Assembly: GCF_021462225.1 (NCBI RefSeq) | Contig: NC_061817.1 | Location: 10,525,936 to 10,589,935, forward strand | Source of the DNA: Girardinichthys multiradiatus | Lineage: Eukaryota > Chordata > Actinopteri > Cyprinodontiformes > Goodeidae | Direction: 5' to 3' | Length of the DNA stretch: 64,000 nt | Shown: positions 1-12,224 of the stretch, piece after piece | Position numbering within the stretch: the stretch's first letter is position 1 | How the letters are laid out: each line of letters starts with the position of its first letter | The notes under the pieces: generated by a model | Database searches by the model: none | Seen by the model: only the letters and a program-made list of their open reading frames with translations | What the model was told of the DNA's origin: nothing | Program-made: the position numbers and the translations under genes

Positions 1-665
1 AGAAACAAACCAGTGCTTTCTCTCCTTAGTCCAGGTAAAAGGGTTCTGACGTCTCTGGTTCAGGAGTGACTTGACACGAGGAATGCTCCATTTGTAAATT
101 GTGTGTAGGATATGTCTGTGTGTAGTGGCTTGTCATGCACTGACTCCAGCCTCAGTCCACTTCTTCTGAAGCTTCTTGAATGAATTTTGCTTGACAATCC
201 TCACAAGGGTGCGGTTATGTCTGTTGCTGGTGAACCTTTTCCTAGAACATTTTTTCCTGCCATTTAACTTTCTATAAACATATTTTGATACAGCACTTTG
301 TGAACAATCAGCTTTTTAGCAATGACCTTTTGTGACTTACCTGTTTTGTGGAGAGTGCCAATGACTTTCTTTTGGTCATCTCTCAAGACCTAGATCTGTC
401 TGACCTAGACTGAGTGACCATTCACAGGCTCAGGAAACCTTTGCAAGTGTTTTGAGTTAATTAGCTGATTAGAGTGTGAATTTCCAATATTTAACTTTAA
501 AAGAAATTTTCTGAGACACTGAATTTGGGTTTTTTATTAGATGTAAGCCATCATAATCACAATTACAAGAAATAAAGGCTTGAAATATTTCACTTTATAT
601 GTAATGAATCTAATATAAGTCACTTTTTGAGATAAGTGACAAAAACTATTGAAGTTTTCATGATA
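1..665 (-). mobile_element. Tc1-like DNA transposon relic, transposase N-terminal end and terminal region
   Basis: Read on the minus strand, roughly 500 down to 50 encodes a broken but recognisable Tc1-type paired helix-turn-helix DNA-binding region, including a CSQSAVSKYV-like recognition helix, a Lys/Arg-rich GRKK linker and a KKWTEAGVS segment. Stop codons and frameshifts interrupt it. The 480-665 stretch resembles the untranslated terminus of a common teleost Tc1 family. The catalytic half would lie to the left, outside the window. The outer boundary near 665 is approximate because no clean TA-flanked end is visible. Confidence 0.75.
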
Positions 666-3559
666 CTTGATAAGTGATAATTGTTTTAGATGTACCTGTA
701 TTAACTGCATCTGCAATCTTGTTTCTGCCTGTATATTTAGATCTGCTTCACAATAGTATATTGAATGACTTCTGTGCTGTCTGCAGGCTGAGTCTGGACC
801 ACATTTGCTTAATACTACATAAACAAATCTGCAAAACTCCATGTAGGAGAAGTTTTATGCGTGAGGCCTTTATTTTGCTTAAATGTAAATTGAAGGGAAA
901 GGCACGAGTTTTATCAATGTTGGACCAACCCATAAAGATAGGACTGTGTGGAACAGACCCACAACACAAACAACCAGATCATATTCTCCAGGGGAAAATT
1001 TCTTAACCTTTTTACAAGAGATTTCACTAACAAATTTTCATTTTAAAGCAGCCATTCATTCCTTACTAGAATATCATGTAATGCCACCAGACAGAGCAGG
1101 GCTGTTACTAATACTAATACTAATGCAACTCATAATGACTGATTGATGACTGATTTATCCACAGCCCTTTTTATGACTGTATATCCTCCAATCATTACTG
1201 CACATTTATTATAGGCCTTCATCTGTTGGCACTTTTGTGAATCACTTTCCTTATTACATGTATAAAAAGAACTGCCATAACAATTTGCTTACATTTTTCT
1301 TTGGGAGATTGCGATCAATATTTCTGAGCAGACATATAACAGCAATTTTAATGATTGTTTTTTATTTACTTTCTTGGTTAAATCAGTTAGGTTCTAACTA
1401 ATTATCATAATATTTTACTCCTCTGGTTTGTCCTCCCATGGTACATAAAAAGAAACAAATAAAAATTGGCTTGTGATTAAGGCATAAAAAATTTGTGAAA
1501 TAGAGTTTATGTAGTGTTTATGTTGTAAATCTATTCCACTCAGGTGGTCCTTACGCCTTTTCACTTATAGCCACAACCAAGATGAGCCGTTTATCGGCAA
1601 CAACTGCCTGAGCATTAGAAGCTCAGCTTGCTAGCAAGTTGGACTTTAGCTTTAGCTCTGTTGCCAAGCTAGTTCAGTCTTGATACAAATTTAAATTCTT
1701 GCTCCAACACAGTAACGTTTCAACCACAAGTCTTATGACACTTATTACTTTTAATTAGGCTGATATTTTCATTTATACACTAATACAACCAATTAAAAAC
1801 ATAAAAGTCCATTCTTTGCTGGTCATCACACACAACGAAATGAGCTAACTATGGACAGAGCAAACATCTACAGTAAAGTTCTTAAAACGTTCAGGTAAGA
1901 TTTGTTAGTCTATAAAGTAGCTCAGGTTGTTGAAATTTAATATTAAGCAGTATGTTTAACAGATTAATATGGCTGATTATAATTTTAAAGGTTCTATTGA
2001 TTAATATTAAATATCCTTTAAAATTCCTTTTAACTGTGTGGTTTATTAAAATAAACAAAACTAAAAACTGATACATGACATTTACACTTACCGCTAAAAT
2101 AAGGACATTTAAATAATTTAATGGCAAATTTTTTATATAATCCACAATTAATTTTTATATGTATCAAGTAGGGCAATAGCTGCTATATTAAGGCCAATTT
2201 GCTGACAATATTGAGAAATTGTAAAAATTTTTATCTTGCTAATAAAAATTATGCAGTCCACAATGTAGTGTTAAGGGCACATTCTTATTAGAAAAATAGC
2301 TTCAGCTTCAGTTTTACATACATTTTCAAATTTATCACACTGCATGTGTCTTTATTTAGAGGTGTTGGTAATGGTTTTCATTTAGGTTCCCTTTTTTCAG
2401 TATTTTTCTGCCATATAGGTTCACTTCTCTGTGGTCAGATTTGTTAGTTTTTTTTATGTTAGTACATTACTTTGGAATTAGCTTTCTAGCATATTGTGTT
2501 CTTTATACTTTGAGTTATCTATTAGTATTCTCTGTTAGATTATTCCTAGTATCTCTGTATGAGTTCCATTAATGTTTAATTTCTACTCTCTGCCATAGTT
2601 ATCATGTTATCAGCTCATTTAGTTCATCTGTGTCTGCTCATTACCACTTATGTCACTTACCTGCTTCCCCAATTTCTTAACCTCATGTTGGTCGTTGTCT
2701 CTCTGCTGGATTATTTTATTCCCAAACCTGTCTCTATGCCCATGTTTGCATTCATGCTCCAAGTTCTGATCTTGCTTGCTCTCATTGTAAGTTTTTGTTT
2801 TCGTATGATCTATTAAAATCCTTAAATCACCTTGCCGCTTCGGAGAGCTTGTCTGCACCTTGGTCTGGCACAAGGACATCATTTTATGACAGCACGTGAA
2901 ACATCTTGCCGTTGGTCCTACAAGAAATATTATAAAAATATATATTTTGAGCAACACGACACAGCGAAGTAAAAAACATTGACTTTCTTCCTTTATTTTT
3001 GCAGTTAGCTAATCTGTCTGGGCTTTAGAATCCTAGAAACAGAGCTGAAGAGAGATCCTTTACGTTTGAATTGTGTTTGATCCGATATGAAAAGCTAAAA
3101 TGTAATAAGACAGAGTGCTATGGCCTATATTATCTGCCAGCTGGTGGTGACCTTTAGTGCCATATCCACCAGAGACCTCTTAAGGAGACCTCTAAAGGAG
3201 CTAACTGATATGGCTTTAGGAGAGGTTGTGACTATAGACATCTTGTGATTGTTACTGCTGTCAGCTACAAGTGAGATTTGGATTTTCTTAACTGCAAATG
3301 TACGATAACTGCCTTTGACCAACACACCAACTGTCCTAATCAATGTTAATATTACTGCATTCAGCTAAAAATGCACACTACGCAAAAAGGAATTATTCAC
3401 AAAAATCAGAAAACAAATTGCAGGGAATTGCAAGTACTGGATGAATCTTTTATCCTTGTGTAACTCCTAGATTTTGAGTGTTTGGGAAAAGTGGGTTTCC
3501 ATTGGATTGTTGGTAAGATATTCTACTCTGAAATGGAACAAACATTAAATAGCCCAACA
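666..3559. other. AT-rich DNA with no recognisable gene
   Basis: Only short ORFs (about 110 codons or fewer) on both strands, none matching a family I know. A T-rich, low-GC stretch at 2390-2900 has the style of a decayed LTR or untranslated repeat, but no termini can be placed. It could be intergenic or intronic. Confidence 0.5.
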
Positions 3560-3900
3560 CAAGTTTGAATAGTGGTGTCACTATTTATCTATCTTAAAAG
3601 AGACATTAATTCACTTTATTTCTGTTTTTTATATAGTTGTCTCAATACACTTCACAAACAAAGTAAATTTAAACCAATCCTACAGACATATTCCAAGTCA
3701 ATTACATACATTCCAAATTTAAATATCAAGCAATCCAATAAAGTTCAATTAATTACTCTAATTGTTTAAAAAGTTTTCTATCTAAAGAATCCCAGCAGAT
3801 TGGAACGAGTCATTGACTTGCAGCGTTCACTCCCGGACAAGCATGTAGTGACTGCCAACTGTCTAGTGACGATGGACTGTTGAAGTTAAATGTTTAAATA
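3560..3900 (+). repeat. Dispersed teleost repeat fragment
   Basis: The run from the caattaattactctaattg region (about 3747-3767) through the 'cccagcagattgg ... cattgacttgc ... gacaagcatgtagtgac' region resembles a high-copy fish repeat often found near the CAAAGTGCTTTACAT-type repeat at 5780. Identification is from memory of the motif; no termini or target duplications were found. Confidence 0.35.
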
Positions 3901-4492
3901 ACAGCAACTAATGCAAAATTGGAGAGTTGTAGGAGAACATAGTGAGAAAAAGTGGTCATTATGTCCCCAAGCAGCCTACGTCTATAGCGGCATAACTACA
4001 GAGAAGGCTCAGGAGAACCTCAGCCATGCTACCCATCCGCTTTATCAAAAATTAATGTTTTAAGCCTAGTTTAGTAGACAGGGTGTCTGCCTCATGAACT
4101 AAAACTGGGAGCTGCTTCCGCAGGAAAGGAGCCTGATGACTGAATTAGCATGCATCTTCACCCTTATGCTCCCAAGGAAAATCTGTCATGATAACAAACA
4201 TAATGCATCCAAATATTCCAAAATACACAATTATGGTTGCTGTAAAAACAAAATAAGAAATGGAAATGCAATGCATCAGAATAAATTAAACAAAAGGTAT
4301 TGATATTAAAGGAAATACTTCCATTTATGAGTTTATTTTCCGTGACAGCTGGTCAGCCTTCATTAAATGTGTGGCCATTAGGAGTCTGCCATTTTGTCCT
4401 TTAAATACATCACACAAGAAAGTAGGACATCACACATTCCTTAACTTAAAACACACAACACCTAAGGGTAGGCCTATGTGTCAGGGACAAGG
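3901..4492. other. No recognisable feature
   Basis: AT-rich DNA with no ORF of note, no repeat termini and no RNA-gene signature that I can support. Confidence 0.5.
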
Positions 4493-5337
4493 TGTCATGA
4501 TCCTAAGGTGCTTGAGTTTTGGGGTTTCTTTTGGGTCTTTGTTTTCATCATTTCCTGTTGTTTATGTTGTCGTGGTGGCCACACGGCAGTGTGCATGTGT
4601 ATGTGTATGTGCTTGGTTTTTAGCAGGTGTTGGAGTACTGGTGGAGGTGACAGGTGTTCCTTATCTTCACTGATGAGCTTCGGTGTATTTAAGCAGGAGG
4701 CAGCCAGCATGTCACTGCTCGACTGTTAGCCCTCAGTGGTAGAGCTCCAGCCTTCTCATGTATAGTTAAGTATTTCTCGTTTTGACTTTTTGCTGACCTG
4801 CTTCTGTCTTCTTGTATCCCAGATCGAGACTACCTGGATACTACCCAGGCTGGATCGCCGCCTTGCTTTGTTAAAGCATATTTCTGGAGTAACTTTGCTT
4901 CACAGAAGCCACGTAATTATTGTCCTGCTGGACTACCTTGCTGGCTGCCGCCAAGTGCTTCCTGCCTCAAACCGATTCCACAGAACCTGTCCACCCTCCA
5001 CCGCTCTCAAGCGACCCAGCTCCGGCACCGTACTACCACTCGTTATTGCACACTCCTGGTTTGGAAGCGTTCGTACTCACCGCACTGTGTGCTCTTTCTG
5101 GTCAGTCTGAATCCCTCTCCTCCTGGCTGAGAACTCACCCAGCCTAGTAAGGAAATGCTGATTCATTAATCCGTTCTTAGTTTTACTCCTACTTACTGCT
5201 CGCTTCTTCTTTACAGCCTAACCCTCCATGTACCAGAGCGCCCAGTATTCCTGTATTCAATAAACTCATTACAAACTTTCCTGTTTCTCCTGAGCATTTC
5301 CTGCATGTGGGTCAAGTCGGTTTACAAAACTATGACA
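4493..5337 (+). repeat. Candidate solo LTR (plus orientation)
   Basis: The block starts TGTCATGA and ends CTATGACA, giving short inverted TG...CA termini as in LTRs. It holds a TATA-like TATTTAAG at about 4685 and an AATAAA at 5259-5264, about 75 bases before the end, in the order expected of U3-R-U5. It has no coding capacity of its own; short ORFs inside are incidental. No direct target duplication is seen (flanks CAAGG and CATTT), so either the site has mutated or the ends are misplaced. Confidence 0.4.
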
Positions 5338-5779
5338 CATTTTCTCTTATATCTTGCTTTCTGTTCATTTTCCTGTGCTCATTATTATTAGGAGATTTTC
5401 AATATCAGTTCATCCATTTGTGTTTAGGTTTCTAGTTTAATCTGATGTTCTTTGTACATTTGGAGTTATTTCCTAAAAGATTTCTGTTAGATATTTACCT
5501 GGGTTTGTTTGTGTTTCTGTTTACCTCTGTTTAGGTTTACTAGTCTCCCTCCCTCAGCTCCCTGCTTTTACTCTGCATCAGCTATTCCATGGTCTTCCCT
5601 GATTGCTCTCATCTGCAGTTTTTGTATTTCTCAATACTTTCTTTTATATTTAAGCTCTCTGGTTCACATTGTTCCCCACTGGATCCTCTTGTGACATGCC
5701 TGTATCTCCAGCTTATCTCCATGGTGTTTTGCCTGTTGCTTTAGGCACAGTTCACAAAATGTTCTATAGAGCACGGTGC
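5338..5779. other. T-rich DNA, possible LTR-like debris
   Basis: Similar in composition to the preceding LTR-like block, but no termini, ORF or repeat unit can be delimited. Confidence 0.35.
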
Positions 5780-5865
5780 ATGGTAAGGCAAGGCAAGGCA
5801 TGTTTATTTGTATGGCACCTTTCAGCAACAAAGCAATTCAAAGTGCTTTACATGATGAGAAAAGG
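5780..5865 (+). repeat. Short interspersed repeat tail (AAGGC/CAAAGTGCTTTACAT type)
   Basis: A small AAGGC tandem run is followed by the motif tttatttgtatggcacc and then caattcaaagtgctttacat. This combination is a very common tail of short retroposons in fish. Only the tail is present; the 5' part is not recognisable. Confidence 0.5.
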
Positions 5866-5894
5866 TTTGGTTCTGATTCAAGGGATGCAGAGTA

Positions 5895-6010
5895 GACTGT
5901 GTAATGCACCAGTACCATTGGCAACAAAACAACCCTCAACATGATGCAGCCACCACCATGCTTGACAGTTGTTAGGTTTGAAGGCCTTGCATTTTCAACT
6001 ACAAATATAA
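5895..6010 (-). mobile_element. Tc1-like transposase fragment
   Basis: On the minus strand the segment around 5940-5965 encodes the conserved Tc1 VKHGGG motif (here TVKHGGGCIM) that lies between the first and second catalytic aspartates. The flanks are decayed and no ends can be found. Confidence 0.55.
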
Positions 6011-6032
6011 GTCTTGACAATCATTTTCTCAT

Positions 6033-6077
6033 TTGACCCTGCAAGAATAAGCAGGTATAGAGAATGGATGGATGATT
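6033..6077 (+). repeat. SINE/L2-type 3' tail with GGAT repeats
   Basis: The motif gcaggtatagagaatggatggatga is the usual 3' tail of a common teleost SINE/LINE family. Only the tail remains. Confidence 0.45.
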
Positions 6078-6084
6078 GAGCCTA

Positions 6085-6370
6085 ACCTTGAATTGTGGAA
6101 CATCCTTAAAAAACCCGCTCTATGCTAGGAAATCAATGGCTAAAATGAGCTCCACCAATTCAACAAGCCGAGTCAAGCTGGGTCAAATATCCAACGGGAA
6201 CCTTGCCAGGACTAATGACTACAAAAAGTATGTGGTTCAGGTGCATATTGCCAAGGAACATTGACCAAAATATTACTGGATTGAATGCATACATTTGAGC
6301 CTGTATGTGTATAATATTGACCCTATATTGATTACTAAAAAATCCACAAAAACCCAAGCTTGAGAGGGCA
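6085..6370 (+). mobile_element. Tc1-like transposon relic, 3' end
   Basis: The plus strand, with frame breaks, resembles the end of a fish Tc1-like transposase and its 3' untranslated part (NGNLARTNDYKKYV region near 6200-6240). No intact ORF, terminal inverted repeat or TA duplication is evident. Confidence 0.4.
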
Positions 6371-6769
6371 AGTTTTGTTTTTAAAAATCAGTAAAGTTGA
6401 TTGTAGTATGAGAAGTCCACCCTGAAAATGACAGTTCAGATGTGCATTCTCAAAAGGTTTAGATGAGTTTAGAAGAATTTAAGTGTGGATTTTTGTATTT
6501 GCATCTAAATTATAGGCACCAAAATGTTTTATTTGCAAGACAAACAAAGAATAAGTGTTATTTGCTTAAACAAAGTTGAACATCCAAATTTCATACAAAT
6601 TTTGAAGTTCCTGCCCATATTTTAATTTGTACCTAATAACAAATGTGACTGTTTTTAAAAAAGAATTGAAGGCAAAAGGAAGTTTGTAAACTGTCTATTC
6701 TGGAGCTTCCCTGGGCAGCTTGTACGCCCTTGTATTTAAGAGACAAACTGTGCACCTACAAGTAGAGAG
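6371..6769. other. No recognisable feature
   Basis: AT-rich DNA without ORFs above the noise level or repeat termini. Confidence 0.5.
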
Positions 6770-7350
6770 CCTGGGAAAGTATTTCTTTTCATTAAACCTT
6801 TTCACAATTTGTCACTTTCCAGCCACAGATTTTATTCTATTTAATGTGATAGACTAAATCAGGATAGAAAAACATCATCCTGCATGTTTTACAAATAAAA
6901 CCCTGAAAGCTGTAACATTTCTCAATTGGATTTTTGTCTGACCTTTGACTGAAACATACCAACAGAAATATGCTTTATTCTAAACCAATTAATTGTAGCT
7001 TTGGCTGCATGTTTAGGGCCATTGTCCTGCTGAAAGGTGAACCCTAACTCGTTTGCAGGACCGCCCTGAATATAGCTGCCACCACCATGTTTCACCACAG
7101 GGATGGTGTGTTCACCATGATATGCAGTATTAGTTTTTAACCACAAACAGTGTCCAGCATGCTGGTCAAAAAGTTGGTATTTGGCATCATCTAACTAGAG
7201 CACATTTTCCACATGTTTGCTGTGCCCCCACATGGGTTGTATGTCAGTTTAGATGGATGGACATGTTTTGGAAGGTTTACAGTTATGCCATATTTTTCCC
7301 TTTTTCACATGATGGATTGAACAGTGCTCTGTGAATGTTCAGAGCTTAGG
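6770..7350 (-). mobile_element. Tc1-like transposon relic
   Basis: The minus strand carries an eroded fish Tc1 transposase, including the VKHGGGS motif (about 7080-7100) and the QQDNGPKHAA motif with the second catalytic aspartate (about 7005-7040). The left flank near 6795-6860 resembles the terminal untranslated region of the same family. Frameshifts and stops rule out function. The better-preserved copy at 31190-32080 looks like the same family. Confidence 0.65.
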
Positions 7351-7690
7351 ATATTGTTTTCTGAACTACAATCTATCAAACAATCATGCTCGATGACTGG
7401 GGAGGATATCGAGTGCATGAAAATACAGATATAAAAAAGATTTACAAAAGACTGCAAAGAAATCCACCTTGAAGGTCTGAAAAAAGCCCAATCTCAAGTC
7501 ATTTATGGTGGGACAGCTGACTCTAATGCAGGATGTCTCTGTTTGCCTTTAATGGGTCAGATCCCCTCAATCCCTTCGATACACACTGACACACATCCTC
7601 ACTAATGCACCCAACCCCTTTCAACCTCAGTGCTAAATCCTAAACCTGATTGTCCCTTTTCCCCAAAATCCTTAAACCATCATATTTTCT

Positions 7691-7691
<1 letters not shown>

Positions 7692-7741
<50 letters not shown>
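7692..7741. repeat. (CA)n microsatellite
   Basis: About 25 uninterrupted CA units. Overlapping ORFs made of alternating His and Thr are by-products. A second, interrupted CA-rich tract lies at about 8015-8045. The rest of 7351-8344 shows nothing else that I can identify. Confidence 0.95.
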
Positions 7742-8344
7742 AGATTCATCCTCAATCCTTTTCCCCATTCTGTCTGCAGTCAGCCCTAATGCATGGGTTA
7801 ATGGCCCTCTGACCCTCCCTCCATTCTCAGATTACACTCTTCCATGCACAGTCACACACAAATGGGTGCACCACAGGATTTGCGACTGCAAATTCTGGTT
7901 CATGAGTTACACACATTGATGCACACACACAAAGGAGGCACTAATGGCCTGCTGGTCCTCAACATGAACCTTCACAAGTGGATTAGGATTAACAATCCAC
8001 CTGCAGTACCCATACCCACACACACACGCACACACACACACCCACCCATCAACAATAAAAATAAGCAATCTCTAATGCATATTCAGCTGTTGGTGATTAT
8101 CTATGTCTCTGTCACACACATCACAGAACCACAAAGACTAAAATACACTTCAAGGTGATTTCCATCTGCACCACTGAGATTCCTTGCATCCATAAGAGAT
8201 GAGACCATGATTAAAATGAGGGTTTGACTTTCTGCTGTCTTTCTTCTCACCTGTAGATCTTTCTGTCATGATGTCAGTACTCTACATGGCTTGTATCAAA
8301 CTTTAAACAGGATTTCTAATGGCTTTCTTTGTTCCACTGCTCCA

Positions 8345-8600
8345 CAAAGACAGATTTGAGGCTTGTACAGTTAACAGGTTCCCCCACCTGAGCTGTGGAT
8401 CTCAGCAGCCCCTTAGAGTCACCATAGGCTGTTGGCTGTGTCTCTGATGGATGATTTCCTTAAACAGCCTGTCAAATTAGGTGGCCATGTCTTGGTAGGT
8501 TTGGAGTTGTGCCATACTGTTTCAGAAACCACACCACCCTGGCTCTGGCTGTGTGCTTCAAGTCATTCTAGTGTTGGAAGATGACTCAGTCATCATGTAC
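8345..8600 (-). mobile_element. Tc1-like transposon relic
   Basis: The stretch with cccacctgagctgtggatct and ccatgtcttggtaggtttg is the antisense of the DNA-binding part of a common fish Tc1-like transposase. At about 8525 it appears to change to another Tc1 subfamily, so it may be a junction of two relics. No ORF survives. The 8601-8805 remainder is unassigned. Confidence 0.55.
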
Positions 8601-8805
8601 CCAATATCCTCCCCAGTCATCTCAGGAAGATGACTCTGCCTTAAGGGTAGAACATTGTCATGGTGTGCTGTGAGCAGGGCGGACTCTGCACGCACTGTCC
8701 ATGGACATTTGAGGTTTCATAGTCGAGCATACCAAATTCACACATTTCTGGTAACAAATTCCTACATTACCCACATATTCTACCATGCTGTCATCAGATG
8801 GGGAG

Positions 8806-9422
8806 TGTCGAGGTAGGAAAACTTTACTGGCCGTCCGTTAACTCCTACATCACTCCTCACCTCTCATCGACTCTTTTTATTTGGCACCCCAAAGGACAAT
8901 CCTCAGTCAGAGATCAGTTGTAGTTTCCACAAGTTTATTAAAACCAATCTGAATTCAGAGAGGAGACACCACACTTACACGAGTACCTGGATACGTCTGT
9001 GTGTTGTCTCCTTGGGGGCTGCGTCACATTACATTTTATATCCCACGCTGCTATGCAGTACACATACACAATCATTCTGTCTGTGGATGTCTCCCCAGCA
9101 ACAGTATCAAAGAAACAGAAACATTTCATCATTTAATTAAAGAATTGTTTCCCACACGTCTTCAGGAATCTTCAGGGAGAGGAGTACCATGCCTCCCCAA
9201 TACACTGCCGGCTTCTCACGATACAGACAGAAAACACCTGCAAGCTTTAACCTTGAATAATAAACACTCATTGTGTGACCACACTAGAAGCTACTGTTTA
9301 AGGATTTTTCTAACTCTCAAAAGCATAACTAAAAACTCCTAATAATAATCAATCTATAAGCAGCAAAGTCCCAAATATATCTTAGTATTAGCTACTAATA
9401 ATAATGCATTTATATTTCCACA
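8806..9422 (-). repeat. Solo LTR (minus orientation) with 4-bp target duplication
   Basis: The 617-bp block starts TGTCGAGG and ends TTCCACA on the plus strand and is flanked on both sides by GGAG (8802-8805 and 9423-9426). On the minus strand a TATA-like ATATAAAA lies near 9035-9042 and an AATAAA near 8934-8939, about 100 bases apart, which fits promoter, R region and polyadenylation signal. No internal retroviral sequence adjoins it, so it is most simply a solo LTR left by recombination. It does not visibly match the LTRs of either ERV in the window. Confidence 0.6.
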
Positions 9423-9834
9423 GGAGGCAGAGCTAAGTTGTTGTGTAGCTTTGGAAAAACAAAAAGAAAAGGTGATATATAAGGCCATTAAACCAGACGA
9501 GAGACGAAAAAGGGGAATACACCTGTCAGTGCGACGCAGAGAGTGGCAGTGACACTGTGCATAATGGCTACCGGTTGCTTGGAGCAGTGTGTCACATATG
9601 AAACAGTCCTATTTGGAGGCTTTTCCCGCCGAGCAGTTTATTGTATTATACCGCGTACGTAGTCATAAAATTAAGCTTTCCACGGACATGTTCTCTTTGA
9701 GTCCGCACGTATGTCTACAGAGTCAAGAACATGCGACTATGTTTTGCACTTTAGTCTTTGGGCCAGAGCTCTATTAAGCAGACTTTCCTGAAGAATCTCT
9801 TTATACATGACTGCTATCATATTACCCTCTATGC
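9423..9834. other. No recognisable feature
   Basis: Mixed-composition DNA with one short ORF (62 codons) that matches nothing I know. It may be unique host sequence. Confidence 0.4.
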
Positions 9835-11206
9835 AGACTAGTCATTCAGTTCCTGCCAAAGTAAAACATGCTACCACCACAGTGTTTCAAAATTGAGATC
9901 GTTTTAGCCAGATGATGAGTAGTGTTGTAGAAAAATTGTATTTTCTAAAGAAAGAGAACGATGATAACCATTCGATCAGCTTTATTAATTTAGCCTTAAG
10001 GGAGACAGGTCTTTCAGCATCAGACGTGTTACTGAGCAGAGCCGAGACCAAATCCGATGAGACAAAGGCTGACCCCTCCTTATATCAGATTGGCAAAAAC
10101 CCCATGTGGCCTGGTACCCCCTCTAGGAAGAGCAGAGGTGAGAATCAACCTGACTTTCACGCAGACATCTGGGCTCCTCTGCAACAAATTGTTTGTTGGA
10201 CCAGCAGGGGTTCCAGGGACAGGAAGAGAAACGAAACACCTTTTGTTCAGGCACATTTCCCTCTTAGCTTGTAAATGCCGTGGGGATGACCAGTAGGGGT
10301 GGCAGAAAGGAAGGTGGAAGCCATTGCCATTTCAGACTTGGTCATCACCTCCGAAGGACAAAAGAAATTTTAATTATTCCATTACACTATTTTATCCTGT
10401 TTTTCTCCAGACATCAACTTTGGATTTCAGGGTAAAATGTTTCTATTTTGTTTCTCTAGACAAGAGATTGTTGCTTCTCCTGGTCTGAGAATCTCTAAGA
10501 AGAGAAGTGAATTTCCTCCATCTGTCCACTATAGAAAGGCCTGATTGGTTAGGGGTGTTTGAACAGTGTTTGTACTTCTAGATAGTTATCTTATTTTCAC
10601 AAAGTAACACTAGAGTTCAGCCTTAGTAACCATTGAGTCCTTGGTCACCACTCTGACCAAGGACCTTTATCCCTGATCACTGCCACTGATCACAGGCAGT
10701 CAGATGTAGGGAGGATTCTGGTGGTTCCAAACTTCTTCCATTTCTAAATAATGGAGACCACAGTGCATGTTGGTATGTTCAAAGCTGTCAAATCATTATT
10801 TGCATCCTTCCCCAGATTTGTGCTTTGACACAATCTGTTCTCAGAGATCTACAAAAGGTCCCTACGACTTCATTGCTTGGTTTCTGCTCTGATACACACT
10901 GCCAACTGTGCAACCTTAAATTGACAATTGTGTTCCACTCCAAATCATATTCAGTTATCTGGATTTACTACAGGGGGATGCAAATCAAGTTGCACAAACA
11001 TCTCAAGAATGATCTGTGAAAACAGGATTCCCCTGGGCTCTTTTTCAAAATGATACTTGTGTACCAATTATGTTTAAATGTTTCCTTATATAAATATATT
11101 TTCAAATTAATGTAAAAAAACTGCAATGAAATCATTTTAGAATATGTTTGTAATTTAACAAAATGTGGAAAACCTAAAGGGGTGTAAATACTTTCTGATT
11201 GCTCTA
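9835..11206 (-). mobile_element. Tc1-like transposon relic, interrupted by an LTR-like insert
   Basis: Two parts of one fish Tc1 subfamily are collinear on the minus strand: 9835-9925 (the transposase stretch around the CCACCAC motif) and about 10390-11206 (DNA-binding region, 5' untranslated region and terminus, ending near gtgtaaatactttctgattg). The same subfamily recurs at 43005-43440. A foreign 460-bp block separates the two parts. All reading frames are destroyed. Confidence 0.6.
9926..10386 (-). repeat. Candidate solo LTR inserted in a Tc1 relic
   Basis: The block starts TGTAGAAAA and ends CCATTACA. On the minus strand a TATA-like element lies near 10077-10085 and an AATAAA near 9977-9983, about 100 bases apart as in the solo LTR at 8806. 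It interrupts an otherwise continuous Tc1 relic, which supports an insertion. No target duplication is visible, so the boundaries are uncertain. An ORF of 120 codons on the plus strand inside it has no recognisable domain. Confidence 0.4.
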
Positions 11207-12224
11207 TTTATACTGTCATATATTACCTTCTTAATCTAAAATAAGCAACAACAATATCTCAGTGGTAACTTACCATTTAGAGGTAAGTTTGTGAGTCAGA
11301 GCTGGAAAGAACAGATTTACAGAGGTCTGGTTGTTTCCTCTCTCAGGTTGGCTATTTTTGGCTGTAGAAAGAATCTGGCTCCTCTTCGCTCTTGCTCTGC
11401 TTACACAAAATATTTTCCATCTTTCTCCGTCTCAGGTCTTTTAATGGATATAACAGACAGAAGATCTCTATTAGCCTGTCTGGATGCCAGGTCTGATAGA
11501 TTATTGCGCTGTAATGATGGGATTCGCTGCCTTCAAGTTTCCATACCGCATCAAGGGTTAATCCTCTGGAGCTACAGCTCCGACTTTCACATTACACTCT
11601 GCTGTATCCAGATGGAGCAGTCAAGACACCCAAACATTTTTACAAGTCTGCGCCAGCTCAGGGCAGCTTCAGTGGCTGACACTTCATATGGCAGCAAGGT
11701 TCTGCCGAACATGTACTGAGTGTCTGGGAAAGATGATTTTCTACTGTCTTGGTTGACTTTAATGTTTGAGGATAAAGGAACACCTAATCCAAAGTCTGAA
11801 ACATTTGCTTGGGAGCAAAGCTTCAAAATGATTAAAATAAATACTATTAAGCTGTGAAAACAACTAGGCAGTGATGAACTTACAAGAAATTATTAAAACT
11901 CATGAATTTCTGCTCCCTGTCTTGTTGCGTGGTCCACAGTTCTGTTGTCCTTGTTCTCTCTCACTGCTCTCAAAGTGTAGCATAATGTTCAGCCACAGCA
12001 GATGGCCCCCAAACATGGTAACTGCTGGTGGATGTGGCATTTCATTGCCCCATACTTCCTGGTTTGTGGAGAACAAGCTAAAACCTTTCTAAATTAGTAC
12101 AGCATCAGACCTCAAATGGAAATCCAGTGTTTCCACATTTCTTTAAACAAATTACAAAATACAGTTTTTATAGCAATGGCAATAAAGGGGCTATAGTTTT
12201 GATCCAAACTTTGATGTATTATGA
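11207..12224. other. Unassigned DNA with a 142-codon ORF of unknown nature
   Basis: A plus-strand ORF at 11291-11719 is the longest in this stretch, but I recognise no domain, signal peptide or membrane segment, and no splice context suggests an exon. It is probably chance. The rest is AT-rich and without features. Confidence 0.3.

Noticed and set aside
7630..7919. ORFs with long His-Thr runs
   Set aside because: Direct translation of the (CA)n microsatellite; no coding signal on either side.
7692..8045. CRISPR-like array
   Set aside because: Simple CA repeats without unique spacers, in a vertebrate genome.
11291..11719. 142-codon plus-strand ORF as a gene
   Set aside because: No domain, no splice or promoter context, and close to the length expected by chance in a 64-kb window.
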